Assembly: GCF_025144145.1 (NCBI RefSeq)
Contig: NZ_CP083546.1
Span: 1,504,501-1,568,500, forward strand
Reading direction: 5' to 3'
Source: Leisingera sp. M658
GTDB taxonomy: Bacteria > Pseudomonadota > Alphaproteobacteria > Rhodobacterales > Rhodobacteraceae
Length of the DNA: 64,000 nucleotides
Shown: positions 16,266-23,668 of the stretch, piece by piece
How positions within the stretch are numbered: position 1 is the first letter of the stretch
Layout of the letters: the number at the start of each line of letters is the position of its first letter
Notes under the pieces: model-generated
What the model was told of the DNA's origin: nothing
Seen by the model: the letters and a program-made list of their open reading frames with translations, nothing else
Databases searched by the model: none
Translations under genes and position numbers: made by a program

Positions 16266-17714
16266 TCAAGGGGCAGAGGGGCGCAGCGCGGCAATTTCTT
16301 CGAGCCGGGCCTCGACCACCCAATCCGGGCCAAACCCGTAGCGCGCCCATCCCAGGCTGTCCAGCCTGACCCGGCGCGCCTCCACCGCGCGGCCCTGCAA
16401 CTCCAGCGCTTCGGCCTGCAGCATCAGCAGGGTCGACAGCAGGGCGGCGTTCTCATGTTCGGCCGCGGCTGCCACAGCAGGGGTCAGCCGCGCCAGCGCG
16501 GCGCCCCCGTTGCCGGTGGCAATCTCATAGGCCGCCAGCTGCACCGCCAGCTTGGCCTGGTGCATCCGGGTGCCGGGCAGACCTTGCAGATATGTCTGCG
16601 CAGTCAGGAAATGCTGCAATGCCAGCTCGGGTTGGCGGACATGCAGCATCCGGCCCAATGTGTAATGGCTCAAGGCCCGGCGGTGGTCCTGCCAGCCCAG
16701 ATCGCGGGCAATTGCCGCGGCCGTGTTGGCGGCGCGCAGCCGGTCCCGCAGCGAGGCTTGCGGCCCCAGCGCCTGCTCATAGGCAGCGACCCAGGCGCGC
16801 GGGGTTTCCGGCAGCCATTGTGCCGCGGTGCGCGCGCCGCGCGGGTTCAGCCGTGCCAGCACCGCAGGCAGCCGCGCGGCGACCTCGGCCCGGCTCATGC
16901 CGGTATGCAGCTCGGGCGCATAGGTGGCGCGCAGGATCAGCATATCAAAGCCGGTCAGCACCGCGTGGATATTGTCGTCGTTGAAGATCGAATCCGGCAG
17001 CCGGTACAGATCATTCAGCGGACCAAGCGCCTGGGCCAGCTCCTCGTGCAGGCAATCGCGGACTTCCTGCGGGCTGACGTCATTGGGGATGAAAACCGCC
17101 AGCTTCTCGCGGCTGCGCAGCAGCGACCAATTGGTGCGCGGGCTGCGCCGGTTGCGCCGGTACTCACGCAGCGACGAGACATTGGGCACCACGAAACAGG
17201 CGGCCTTGGGCAAGGCCCGGCGGATCTCGGCGCGGGAAACCGACTGGATGGTGATACTGGCCTCGCCGCCGGACACCCGGCGGACCGGGATCCCGGCCTC
17301 GGTCTGCAGCCGGGCCAGCAGCGCGCTTAGATCGCGGTTGAAACCCGGGGCGGGCGTGCCGGTCACCCGCAGGGTGATCGGGGTCTCGAACCGGGTGAAC
17401 TGGGGCAGGGTGCTGCCGCCTTCCAGCCGGAAGTGCAGATCCAGAAAATCCCGGGCAATATCAGCGTTGGAGCGCTGCGGCGGCTGCGCGCGGCCGGCGG
17501 TGAAGACCTTGACCGGCGGCAGTGCAACCGGCGCGGCTGCGGCGCGGGTCGGCGCCGTGGCCCGCCCGTCGGGGGCAGCGCAGGCGGCCAGCACAGCCAC
17601 AGCAAGCCCGGCCACCGCGCCCCGCAAAACGCGCAGGCCGACAGGCCTGGCGGCGGGCTGCCAAACAAGGCGGCGGACAGAGATGTGTGAAACCGGGGCA
17701 GCGTCAGCGGGCAC
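16266..17714 (-). CDS. DUF2927 lipoprotein
   Basis: A 482-residue secreted protein with a long N-terminus and a lipobox near residue 44 (VAVLAAC). The first half of the mature protein is a DUF2927 domain, with segments FLDLHFRLEGG, ALPKAACFVVPN, LHEELAQALGPLNDLYRLPDSIFNDDN and HAVLTGFDMLILRATYAPELHTGM. The glutamate-rich HEELAQALG segment resembles a metalloprotease-like helix but is unproven. The second half is helical and TPR-like (residues 290-460). It lies between moxR and the VWA gene on the same strand. An in-frame start closer to the lipobox would be possible. Confidence 0.8.
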   Translation of the reverse strand: MPADAAPVSHISVRRLVWQPAARPVGLRVLRGAVAGLAVAVLAACAAPDGRATAPTRAAAAPVALPPVKVFTAGRAQPPQRSNADIARDFLDLHFRLEGGSTLPQFTRFETPITLRVTGTPAPGFNRDLSALLARLQTEAGIPVRRVSGGEASITIQSVSRAEIRRALPKAACFVVPNVSSLREYRRNRRSPRTNWSLLRSREKLAVFIPNDVSPQEVRDCLHEELAQALGPLNDLYRLPDSIFNDDNIHAVLTGFDMLILRATYAPELHTGMSRAEVAARLPAVLARLNPRGARTAAQWLPETPRAWVAAYEQALGPQASLRDRLRAANTAAAIARDLGWQDHRRALSHYTLGRMLHVRQPELALQHFLTAQTYLQGLPGTRMHQAKLAVQLAAYEIATGNGGAALARLTPAVAAAAEHENAALLSTLLMLQAEALELQGRAVEARRVRLDSLGWARYGFGPDWVVEARLEEIAALRPSAP

Positions 17715-17846
17715 TCGGGGCGTCTCCTATCAGCCCGGGCTGTGCTGCCCGGTTCTGTTTCCTCTGATAGGGGAATGCGGCAGCAATTTGAAGCGAAACA
17801 GGCAGCCGCCAGGCAATGCGCCTGCCTGTTCCGGCCTCAAGGCCGA

Positions 17847-18686
17847 TCAGCGCCGCCCGCGCGCCATAAAGGCCAGCCGTTCGAACAAATGCACGTCCTG
17901 TTCGTTCTTTAGCAGCGCCCCGTGCAGTTTGGGCAGCGCATCGGCGCCGTCACGGGCGATGTCCTCAGGGCTCAGATCCTCGGCCAGCAGCAGCTTCAGC
18001 CAGTCGATCACCTCGGAGGTCGAGGGTTTCTTCTTCAAGCCTTGCGTCTCGCGGATCTCGTAGAACTGGGTCAGCGCGGCGGTCAGCAGGCTGTCCTTGA
18101 TACCGGGATGATGCACCTCGACGATCTTCTTCATCGTTTCAGCATCCGGAAAGCGGATGTAGTGAAAGAAGCAGCGCCGCAAAAAGGCGTCCGGCAGCTC
18201 TTTTTCATTGTTCGAGGTGATGATCATGACGGGCCGGTGCTTGGCCTTGACCATCTCGCCGGTCTCGTAGACGTGGAACTCCATCTTGTCGAGCTCCTGC
18301 AACAGGTCGTTCGGAAACTCGATGTCGGCCTTGTCGATCTCGTCGATCAGCAGCACGACCTTCTCGCCCGCTTCAAAGGCTTCCCACAGCTTGCCCTTCT
18401 TGATGTAGTTTTTCACATCATTCACGCGCGCATCGCCCAGCTGGCTGTCGCGCAACCGGCTGACGGCGTCATATTCATACAGGCCTTGCTGGGCGCGGGT
18501 GGTGGACTTCACGTTCCACTCGATCATCCGCAGCCCTAGGGCGCTGGCCACCTGTTTTGCCAGCTCGGTCTTGCCGGTGCCCGGCTCGCCCTTGACCAGC
18601 AGCGGACGCTCCAGCGTCACCGCCGCATTCACCGCAACTTTCAAATCATCTGTTGCGACATATTCTTTAGTGCCCTGAAATTGCAT
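17847..18686 (-). CDS. MoxR-family AAA+ ATPase
   Basis: A 279-residue AAA+ protein with Walker A GEPGTGKT (residues 33-40), Walker B VVLLIDEIDKAD (near 110), sensor 1 region MIITSNNEKELPDAFLRRCFFHYIRFP and a C-terminal lid. The start at 18686 has AGGAAAG upstream; the frame continues 21 codons upstream without support. MoxR ATPases act as chaperones with VWA partners, here the gene at 14859. It is divergent from dksA (186-bp gap). Confidence 0.9.
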   Translation of the reverse strand: MQFQGTKEYVATDDLKVAVNAAVTLERPLLVKGEPGTGKTELAKQVASALGLRMIEWNVKSTTRAQQGLYEYDAVSRLRDSQLGDARVNDVKNYIKKGKLWEAFEAGEKVVLLIDEIDKADIEFPNDLLQELDKMEFHVYETGEMVKAKHRPVMIITSNNEKELPDAFLRRCFFHYIRFPDAETMKKIVEVHHPGIKDSLLTAALTQFYEIRETQGLKKKPSTSEVIDWLKLLLAEDLSPEDIARDGADALPKLHGALLKNEQDVHLFERLAFMARGRR

Positions 18687-18872
18687 ATCTTTCCTGTTCC
18701 AGTCATGATCGGTGCCGCGGCGCCAAGTTGTTATCACGGTTTTAACCAAACGGCGCCACTATTGTGTAGTGACATTCCCTTCCGATGGGGATAAACGCTG
18801 CGGCAGAGGGGGAGCCAAAATGTTCAGGTGCAAATTATGACCAGCATTATGGGCCAGACCGAAGGAGCCGAA

Positions 18873-19295
18873 ATGAAGCAAGAAGTGTTTCTGCCGGACG
18901 ACTACCGACCGGCTGAAGATGAGCCGTTCATGAACGACCGGCAGCTTGAGTATTTCCGACGCAAACTATTGGAATGGAAACAGGATCTGCTGTCCGACAG
19001 CCGCGATACCATCGAAGGGCTGCAGGACAACACCCGCAACATCCCGGATGTTGCAGACCGTGCCAGCGAAGAGACCGACCGCGCGCTGGAGCTGCGCACC
19101 CGTGACCGCCAGCGCAAGCTGGTCGCCAAGATCGACTCGGCCCTGCGCCGCATCGACGAGGGTGAATTCGGCTACTGCGAAGTGACCGGCGATGCGATCT
19201 CGCTGAAACGCCTGGATGCACGTCCGATCGCAACCATGAGCCTTGAGGCCCAGGAGCGCCACGAGCGCCGCGAAAAAGTCCACCGCGACGATTAA
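18873..19295 (+). CDS. dksA: RNA polymerase-binding transcription factor DksA
   Basis: A 140-residue DksA. It binds the RNA polymerase secondary channel and, with ppGpp, adjusts rRNA and amino-acid promoter activity. The coiled-coil tip motif D-x-x-D-x-A is present (IPDVADRASEETDRA). In the C-terminal globular domain, E. coli DksA has four zinc cysteines; here only one remains (FGYCEVTGDAISLKRLDARP), so it should fold without zinc, as in related alphaproteobacterial forms. ATG at 18873 is preceded by GAAGGAG at ideal spacing; upstream in-frame ATGs at 18828, 18837 and 18849 lack one. A terminator follows. Confidence 0.92.
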   Translation: MKQEVFLPDDYRPAEDEPFMNDRQLEYFRRKLLEWKQDLLSDSRDTIEGLQDNTRNIPDVADRASEETDRALELRTRDRQRKLVAKIDSALRRIDEGEFGYCEVTGDAISLKRLDARPIATMSLEAQERHERREKVHRDD

Positions 19296-19331
19296 CCGCC
19301 GCCATTGGCAGCGAAAACGCGCGAATTCATG

Positions 19332-19362
19332 ACGCCGGGGCCTTTTGCTCCGGCGTTTTTTG
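19332..19362 (+). terminator. Rho-independent terminator of dksA
   Basis: ACGCCGG (19332-19338) pairs with CCGGCGT (19350-19356), followed by a run of six T. It lies 36 bp after the stop codon. Confidence 0.85.
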
Positions 19363-19398
19363 TTTCATTGGGTGCAGGCGGAGAATCTGCGGGAGCCC

Positions 19399-20565
19399 AT
19401 GGAACTCAAAGGCCTGAAAATAACCGTCATCGGCGCCGGGATCGGCGGCTTGACCGCAGCCCTGGCGCTGCGCCGCTTTGGCGCATCCGTCACTGTGCTG
19501 GAGCAGGCCGAAGCGATCTCCGAAGTGGGGGCGGGCCTGCAGATCACTCCCAACGGCGTGGCTGTGCTGAAGGCGCTGGGGCTGGCTGATGATCTGGCCT
19601 GGTGCTCGCAGCGCGCCCGCGCCGTGGTGCTGCGCGGCCACCGGCGCGGCGATCAGGTGCTGCGGCTGGATCTTGATGAATATTCAGCGGGGCATCCGTA
19701 TTACTTTGTCCACCGCTCCGACCTGGTCGGCATTCTGGCGGGTGCCGCCCGCCGCGACGGTGTGCAGGTGCGGCTGCTGCAACGGGCGGACCGGGTCGAA
19801 CCGGGCCTGCAGCCTGTCGTCCACCTCAGCAATGGCGCGCAATGCGGCGGCGATCTGGTGGTGGGCGCTGATGGGCTGCACTCGAAAGCCCGGGTGGCGC
19901 TGAACGGCGAACGAACGCCCTTTTTCACCGGCCAGGTGGCCTGGCGCGCCACTGTGCCAAACCATCTGAACCTGCCCGCCGAGGCGCAGGTGTTCATGGG
20001 GCCGGGGCGGCATCTGGTGGCTTACCCCTTGCGCGATGGCAGTCTGATGAACCTGGTTGCGGTGCAGGAACGCCGCGCCTGGGCCGACGAGGGCTGGCAT
20101 TTCAAGGATGATCCCGCCAACCTGCGCGCCGCCTTTTCCGGTTTCGGCGGCCCTGCCGTTGCGCTGCTGGAAGCGGTGGAGGATGTATTGCTGTGGGGTC
20201 TGTTCCGCCACCCGGTGGCGGCCAGCTGGCACGGTGAAAACACCGCCATCTTGGGCGATGCGGCGCATCCGACGCTGCCCTTCATGGCGCAGGGCGCCAA
20301 TCTGGCGCTGGAGGATGCCTGGGTGCTGGCCCGTTCCCTGCAGGAAGCGCCGGATATCGCGCGCGGCTTGGCCGTGTACCAGTCCCGCCGCCGCGAGCGG
20401 GCCGAGAAGGTAGTGCAGGCGGCCGGCAAAAACGCCTGGAAATACCACTTGCGCGCGCCGATCAGCTGGCCTGCGCATCAGGTGCTGAAGCTGGGCGGCC
20501 GCTTTGCACCCGCCAAGATGGTTAGCCAGTTCGATTGGATCTACCACCACGACGTCACCGCCTGA
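19399..20565 (+). CDS. FAD-dependent aromatic monooxygenase (salicylate hydroxylase-like)
   Basis: A 388-residue group A flavoprotein monooxygenase. It has the dinucleotide-binding motif VIGAGIGGLTAALALRRFG (residues 10-28), the DG motif VVGADGLHSKAR (near 155), and GDAAHPTLPFMAQGANLALEDA near residue 284. Enzymes of this shape hydroxylate aromatic acids using NAD(P)H and O2; the substrate cannot be read from the sequence. GGGAG lies 5 bp before the ATG at 19399. It is monocistronic, convergent with xth. Confidence 0.85.
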   Translation: MELKGLKITVIGAGIGGLTAALALRRFGASVTVLEQAEAISEVGAGLQITPNGVAVLKALGLADDLAWCSQRARAVVLRGHRRGDQVLRLDLDEYSAGHPYYFVHRSDLVGILAGAARRDGVQVRLLQRADRVEPGLQPVVHLSNGAQCGGDLVVGADGLHSKARVALNGERTPFFTGQVAWRATVPNHLNLPAEAQVFMGPGRHLVAYPLRDGSLMNLVAVQERRAWADEGWHFKDDPANLRAAFSGFGGPAVALLEAVEDVLLWGLFRHPVAASWHGENTAILGDAAHPTLPFMAQGANLALEDAWVLARSLQEAPDIARGLAVYQSRRRERAEKVVQAAGKNAWKYHLRAPISWPAHQVLKLGGRFAPAKMVSQFDWIYHHDVTA

Positions 20566-20581
20566 GACAGGGCCGGCGGGC

Positions 20582-20660
20582 GGCTCCCGCCCCTTTTCGG
20601 GTTCATCTGAAATGACCCCGGAAGCGTTGGGCCGGGCGCCGCGCTGATGCGCGGCGCGGG
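20582..20660 (-). repeat. Structured intergenic repeat, copy E
   Basis: It shares GGCTCCCGCCC, the hairpin loop CATCTGAAATG (20599-20619, stem GGGT-CAT/ATG-ACCC) and GTTGGGCC with copy D at 14643. It then ends in GCGCCGCG/CGCGGCGC (20636-20657). It lies between convergent genes. Confidence 0.6.
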
Positions 20661-20672
20661 CGGCAACCTGTG

Positions 20673-21479
20673 TCAGATGTCCAGATCCACCCAGACCGGC
20701 ACGTGGTCCGAGGGTTTTTCCCGCCCGCGCACATCCTTGTCGATCTGGCAATCGCGCAAGAGGTCGGCGGCCTGCGGCGTCAGCAGGAAATGGTCGATAC
20801 GGATGCCGTCGTCGCGGTTCCACGCACCAGCCTGGTAATCCCAGAAGGAATAATGCCCCGGCCCCTGGTGCCGGGCGCGGAACGCCTCGGTGAAACCAAG
20901 GTTGACGATCCGCTGAAACGCCGCCCGGCTTTCGGGCCGGTGCAGCGCGTCCTCCAGCCAGGCTTCGGGGCGCTTGGCATCCTCGGCCTGCGGGATGATG
21001 TTGTAGTCACCGGCCATCAGTGCCGGCATTTCCTCCGCCAGCAAGGCTTCGGCACGCGCCTTCAACCGTTCCATCCAGGCAAGTTTATAGGCATATTTGC
21101 CGCCCGCCACCGGGCTGCCGTCCGCCTCCAGCTCAACCGGGTTGCCATTGGGAAGGTACAGGCCGCAGATGCGGATCGCCTGCTTGCCGACCACCGTGGC
21201 CTCGATCCAGCGGGCCTGTTCGTCGCTGTCATCGCCGGGCAGGCCGCGGCGCACGTCCTCCAGCGGCAGCTTTGACAGGATTGCCACCCCGTTAAAGCTC
21301 TTCTGGCCGTGGGTCTCGACGTTATAGCCGCGCTCTTCCAGCATTTCGCGCGGAAACGCCTTATCGACTGATTTGATCTCTTGCAGCACCGCCACGTCGG
21401 GCTGGGCTTCATCCAGCCAGTCCGGCAGCGCCTGCGCCCGGGCCTTGATGCCATTGATATTGAATGTGGCGATTTTCAT
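20673..21479 (-). CDS. xth: Exodeoxyribonuclease III
   Basis: A 268-residue AP endonuclease/3'-5' exonuclease of the EEP fold, acting in base excision repair. Motifs: MKIATFNINGIKAR (Asn7), LQEIKSVDKAFP (Glu34 metal ligand), GLYLPNGNP, MAGDYNIIPQAEDAKRPEAW (Asp and Asn), and the C-terminal RIDHFLLTPQ and PSDHVPVWVDL with the catalytic His. Length is typical. It is monocistronic on the minus strand; the next stretch upstream is an AT-rich gene-free region. Confidence 0.95.
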   Translation of the reverse strand: MKIATFNINGIKARAQALPDWLDEAQPDVAVLQEIKSVDKAFPREMLEERGYNVETHGQKSFNGVAILSKLPLEDVRRGLPGDDSDEQARWIEATVVGKQAIRICGLYLPNGNPVELEADGSPVAGGKYAYKLAWMERLKARAEALLAEEMPALMAGDYNIIPQAEDAKRPEAWLEDALHRPESRAAFQRIVNLGFTEAFRARHQGPGHYSFWDYQAGAWNRDDGIRIDHFLLTPQAADLLRDCQIDKDVRGREKPSDHVPVWVDLDI

Positions 21480-21839
21480 GGCTTGCCTCCGGCACAGATT
21501 GCTTTATCCGAGGCCGATCTATCGCTGAATCAGCGTCGCGGGGCAAGCCCGAAGCACGATTCGGGAATCACTTGCGCAGCCGCGAATCATGGCTGTTTTG
21601 CACAGGTGAAAAGTACCCCTCAGGTTGAGTTTCTTTATTTTGCAATAATATACGTGTGAATAACGCGGTGAATAAGCTGTGGATGAATTGAAATAATTGA
21701 AATTGCGCAAAAAATAGCGAGTTGAAGTTAATGTAATCCGCACTAGAAAATACAATGTGAAATTGCATTTTCTATTTGCGCTGCGCGGTGTCCGTGCCAG
21801 CGTTGTGGAGCCTTTTGTCCTTAATGAATGGGGTTCCAA
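21480..21839. other. AT-rich gene-free leader region of the FSSGSAP locus
   Basis: These 360 bases hold no supportable gene. From about 21590 to 21780 they are strikingly AT-rich for this genome, with runs such as GCAATAATATACG, TTGAAATAATTGAAATT and GCAAAAAATAG. The stretch should carry the promoters of xth and of the repeat-protein gene. A 31-bp palindrome is listed separately. Confidence 0.7.
21744..21774 (+). promoter_or_regulatory. 31-bp near-perfect palindrome upstream of the FSSGSAP gene
   Basis: TAGAAAATACAAT (21744-21756) and ATTGCATTTTCTA (21762-21774) form 13-bp arms with one mismatch around GTGAA. It lies 66 bp before the start codon. It could be an operator or a leader hairpin. 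Confidence 0.5.
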
Positions 21840-22508
21840 ATGACTGCTCAGCATAAAATCCAGACCATCCACGCAGCCCGTCAAACTGCAGGCGCCAGCC
21901 TGTTTGAGGGTGATGGGGCAGAGATGTTCTCCTCTGGTTCGGCACCTGAATGTTCCGCGGACCTGACTGCGGGTGAGGGTGTTTCGTTGTTTTCTTCCGG
22001 GTCCATGCCGCAGGCCGCGCAAAGCTGGGCTGGCGGGGAAACCGGGTTGTTCTCCAGCGGTTCAGCGCCTGCGGCCCGCAGCGAAACAGCAGCTGGCGAC
22101 CTGGTGGAGATGTTCTCTTCCGGCTCCGCTCCGGTTGCTCAAAGCGATGCCGCCGCAGGTGATCTGGTGCAAATGTTTTCCTCAGGGTCAGCGCCTGCGG
22201 ATCAATCAGAGATTGCGTCCGGGGATTTGACAGAAATGTATTCTTCCGGTTCTGCTCCTGCGGCGGCACATGAAACCGCGGCAGGGGATCTGACAGAAAT
22301 GTTCTCCTCCGGCTCGGCGCCCGCTGCGCAGGCCGAAACAGGTGCCGGCGATCTGACGGAGATGTTCTCTTCCGGTTCAGCCCCGGCCGCCGCGGCCAAG
22401 ACGGGCGCGGGCGAGGGGACGCATCTGTTCTTTTCCGGTTCTGCCCCCGCAACGGCGGCACGGACCAGCGCGGGCGATGCCACCCGGCTGTTTTCCTCGG
22501 GCAGCTGA
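21840..22508 (+). CDS. Protein with ten tandem 21-residue FSSGSAP repeats
   Basis: A 222-residue protein with a short leader (MTAQHKIQTIHAARQTAGAS, residues 1-20) followed by ten units. The consensus is A-G-D-L-T-E-M-F-S-S-G-S-A-P and then about seven variable, Ala- and Glu-rich residues. Units begin at residues 24, 45, 66, 86, 107, 128, 149, 170, 191 and 212. Units 4-8 are closest to consensus, the third is one residue short, and the last ends FSSGS at the stop codon. There is no signal peptide, membrane segment or cysteine inside the repeats apart from one in unit 1. Neighbouring units share the protein motif but differ at many synonymous positions, which points to selection on the peptide. 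I do not recognise a function. It could be a self-assembling or adhesive repeat protein, or a multi-core peptide precursor. Confidence 0.8.
   Translation: MTAQHKIQTIHAARQTAGASLFEGDGAEMFSSGSAPECSADLTAGEGVSLFSSGSMPQAAQSWAGGETGLFSSGSAPAARSETAAGDLVEMFSSGSAPVAQSDAAAGDLVQMFSSGSAPADQSEIASGDLTEMYSSGSAPAAAHETAAGDLTEMFSSGSAPAAQAETGAGDLTEMFSSGSAPAAAAKTGAGEGTHLFFSGSAPATAARTSAGDATRLFSSGS
21909..22505 (+). repeat. 63-bp in-frame tandem repeat array (ten units)
   Basis: This is the DNA array encoding the FSSGSAP units. Unit length is 63 bp except the third (60 bp) and the truncated last. Units are not identical at the DNA level. Confidence 0.9.
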
Positions 22509-22509
22509 T

Positions 22510-22572
22510 CCGGGCAGGGCCGGTTTTCCTGCCCGGCTCCTGTCCCTGGGCGGCCCCGCAGCCGGGGCCGCC
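22510..22572 (+). promoter_or_regulatory. Two strong hairpins between the FSSGSAP gene and the next gene
   Basis: CCGGGCAGG/CCTGCCCGG (22510-22518 with 22528-22536; loop contains TTTT) is followed by GGCGGCCCCG/CGGGGCCGCC (22549-22558 with 22563-22572; loop CAGC). They start right after the stop codon. They could attenuate transcription into the downstream genes or protect the upstream mRNA. Confidence 0.55.
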
Positions 22573-22606
22573 GATACCGCGCCGCATCTATCCGAACGAG
22601 GTTCCC

Positions 22607-23668
22607 ATGGCCCAGATCATCCCGTTTTTCTCTCCTGCCGCCCGCCAGTCCCGGGCCTGTGCGCAAGAGACGCTGATTGCCGGTTTCGCAACGCACCGGC
22701 GCAGCCAGGAGGACGTTTTCTGGCTCAAGGAGAACGCCGAGCTGCTGAATATTCTGGAATGCACTGGGGCGGATGTTGCCGCTGATGCCCTGCAGCCCTT
22801 GCAGCAATTTTACGATGGTGCGGCGCGTCATATCAGTTTTTTCCGGCAGTATTACCGCTTTATCCTGTCGATCTGTCTGGACCTGGAGGACCTGGGCCTG
22901 CCGGGGCAGACCGGGGTGCAACTGGCAGGCTGGGTTTCAAACCAGGGGTTGGCGCAGGCCGAGCTGTCCGATTTGCAGCGCGCCGAGGCCCGGCGGCTGC
23001 TGGCGCGGCGCGGGATAGACCTGATCGACGACGGGCTGGACGACCGGCTGCGCGGTTTCATTTCGAACCCGCAGACCTTTGCCATTCCCAACAAGAAAGC
23101 AGCTTACGAGCTGACCCATATTGTTTTCTATCTCTCTGAATACGGCCGCCGCGATCCGGGCCTGCCGGAGGCGGCGCTCACCAGTCTGGAATTTGCCGGT
23201 CTGGTGGCCTTTTTGGATCAGAATGCCGACCTGCTGGCAGAGATCTGCATCGCGCTGCGGTTCGCCGGCCAGCAGCCGCCTGCGGCCTGGGAGGCGTGGC
23301 TTGACCGGCAGGTTTCGGCCTATATGCTCGCTAAGGGAGAATTTTATGGACATCAGGATGCGTATCACGAGTATTTTGTGGTCAACTGGCTCATGCTGAC
23401 GTCCGGGCGTCCGGCCTTTCGGCAGGCAGTCCCGATGGGCGGGGTGCATGTGTCGGCGCAGCAGGGAGGGAGCATTTTGAGGAGCCTGTCAGAAGCGGTT
23501 TTCGACGCCGGGATGGCGCGCAACAGCTGGAGCGCAGTGAAAGCGCGCGCCGAGGCTGTCCTGAGCGAGGAGGAGCACGGGCTGCTCACCGCGGCAGAGC
23601 GCAGCTGTGCAAGGTTCGCAGGATTTTTCGAAGGTTTCGCCCGGGCGGGCAGCGCGGGGGCCGCGTGA
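22607..23668 (+). CDS. Unknown helical protein in the FSSGSAP locus
   Basis: A 353-residue soluble protein starting MAQIIPFFSPAARQSRACAQ. It is mostly helical by composition, with conserved-looking segments DVFWLKENAELLNILECTG (near residues 36-54), FYDGAARHISFFRQYYRF, CLDLEDLGLPG and YGHQDAYHEYFVVNWLM. No signal peptide, transmembrane segment or catalytic motif is obvious. It looks like an uncharacterised family seen in other roseobacters, but I cannot name it. GAGG precedes the ATG. Its stop overlaps the start of the EamA gene (TGATG), so the two are coupled. Co-occurrence with the repeat protein suggests a joint role. Confidence 0.75.
   Translation: MAQIIPFFSPAARQSRACAQETLIAGFATHRRSQEDVFWLKENAELLNILECTGADVAADALQPLQQFYDGAARHISFFRQYYRFILSICLDLEDLGLPGQTGVQLAGWVSNQGLAQAELSDLQRAEARRLLARRGIDLIDDGLDDRLRGFISNPQTFAIPNKKAAYELTHIVFYLSEYGRRDPGLPEAALTSLEFAGLVAFLDQNADLLAEICIALRFAGQQPPAAWEAWLDRQVSAYMLAKGEFYGHQDAYHEYFVVNWLMLTSGRPAFRQAVPMGGVHVSAQQGGSILRSLSEAVFDAGMARNSWSAVKARAEAVLSEEEHGLLTAAERSCARFAGFFEGFARAGSAGAA

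Noticed and set aside
15297-17330. 677-codon frame opposite the VWA and DUF2927 genes
   Set aside because: It spans three genes on the other strand and shows no domain.
21909-22505. CRISPR array
   Set aside because: The 63-bp units are contiguous without spacers, diverge from each other and are in frame within one gene.
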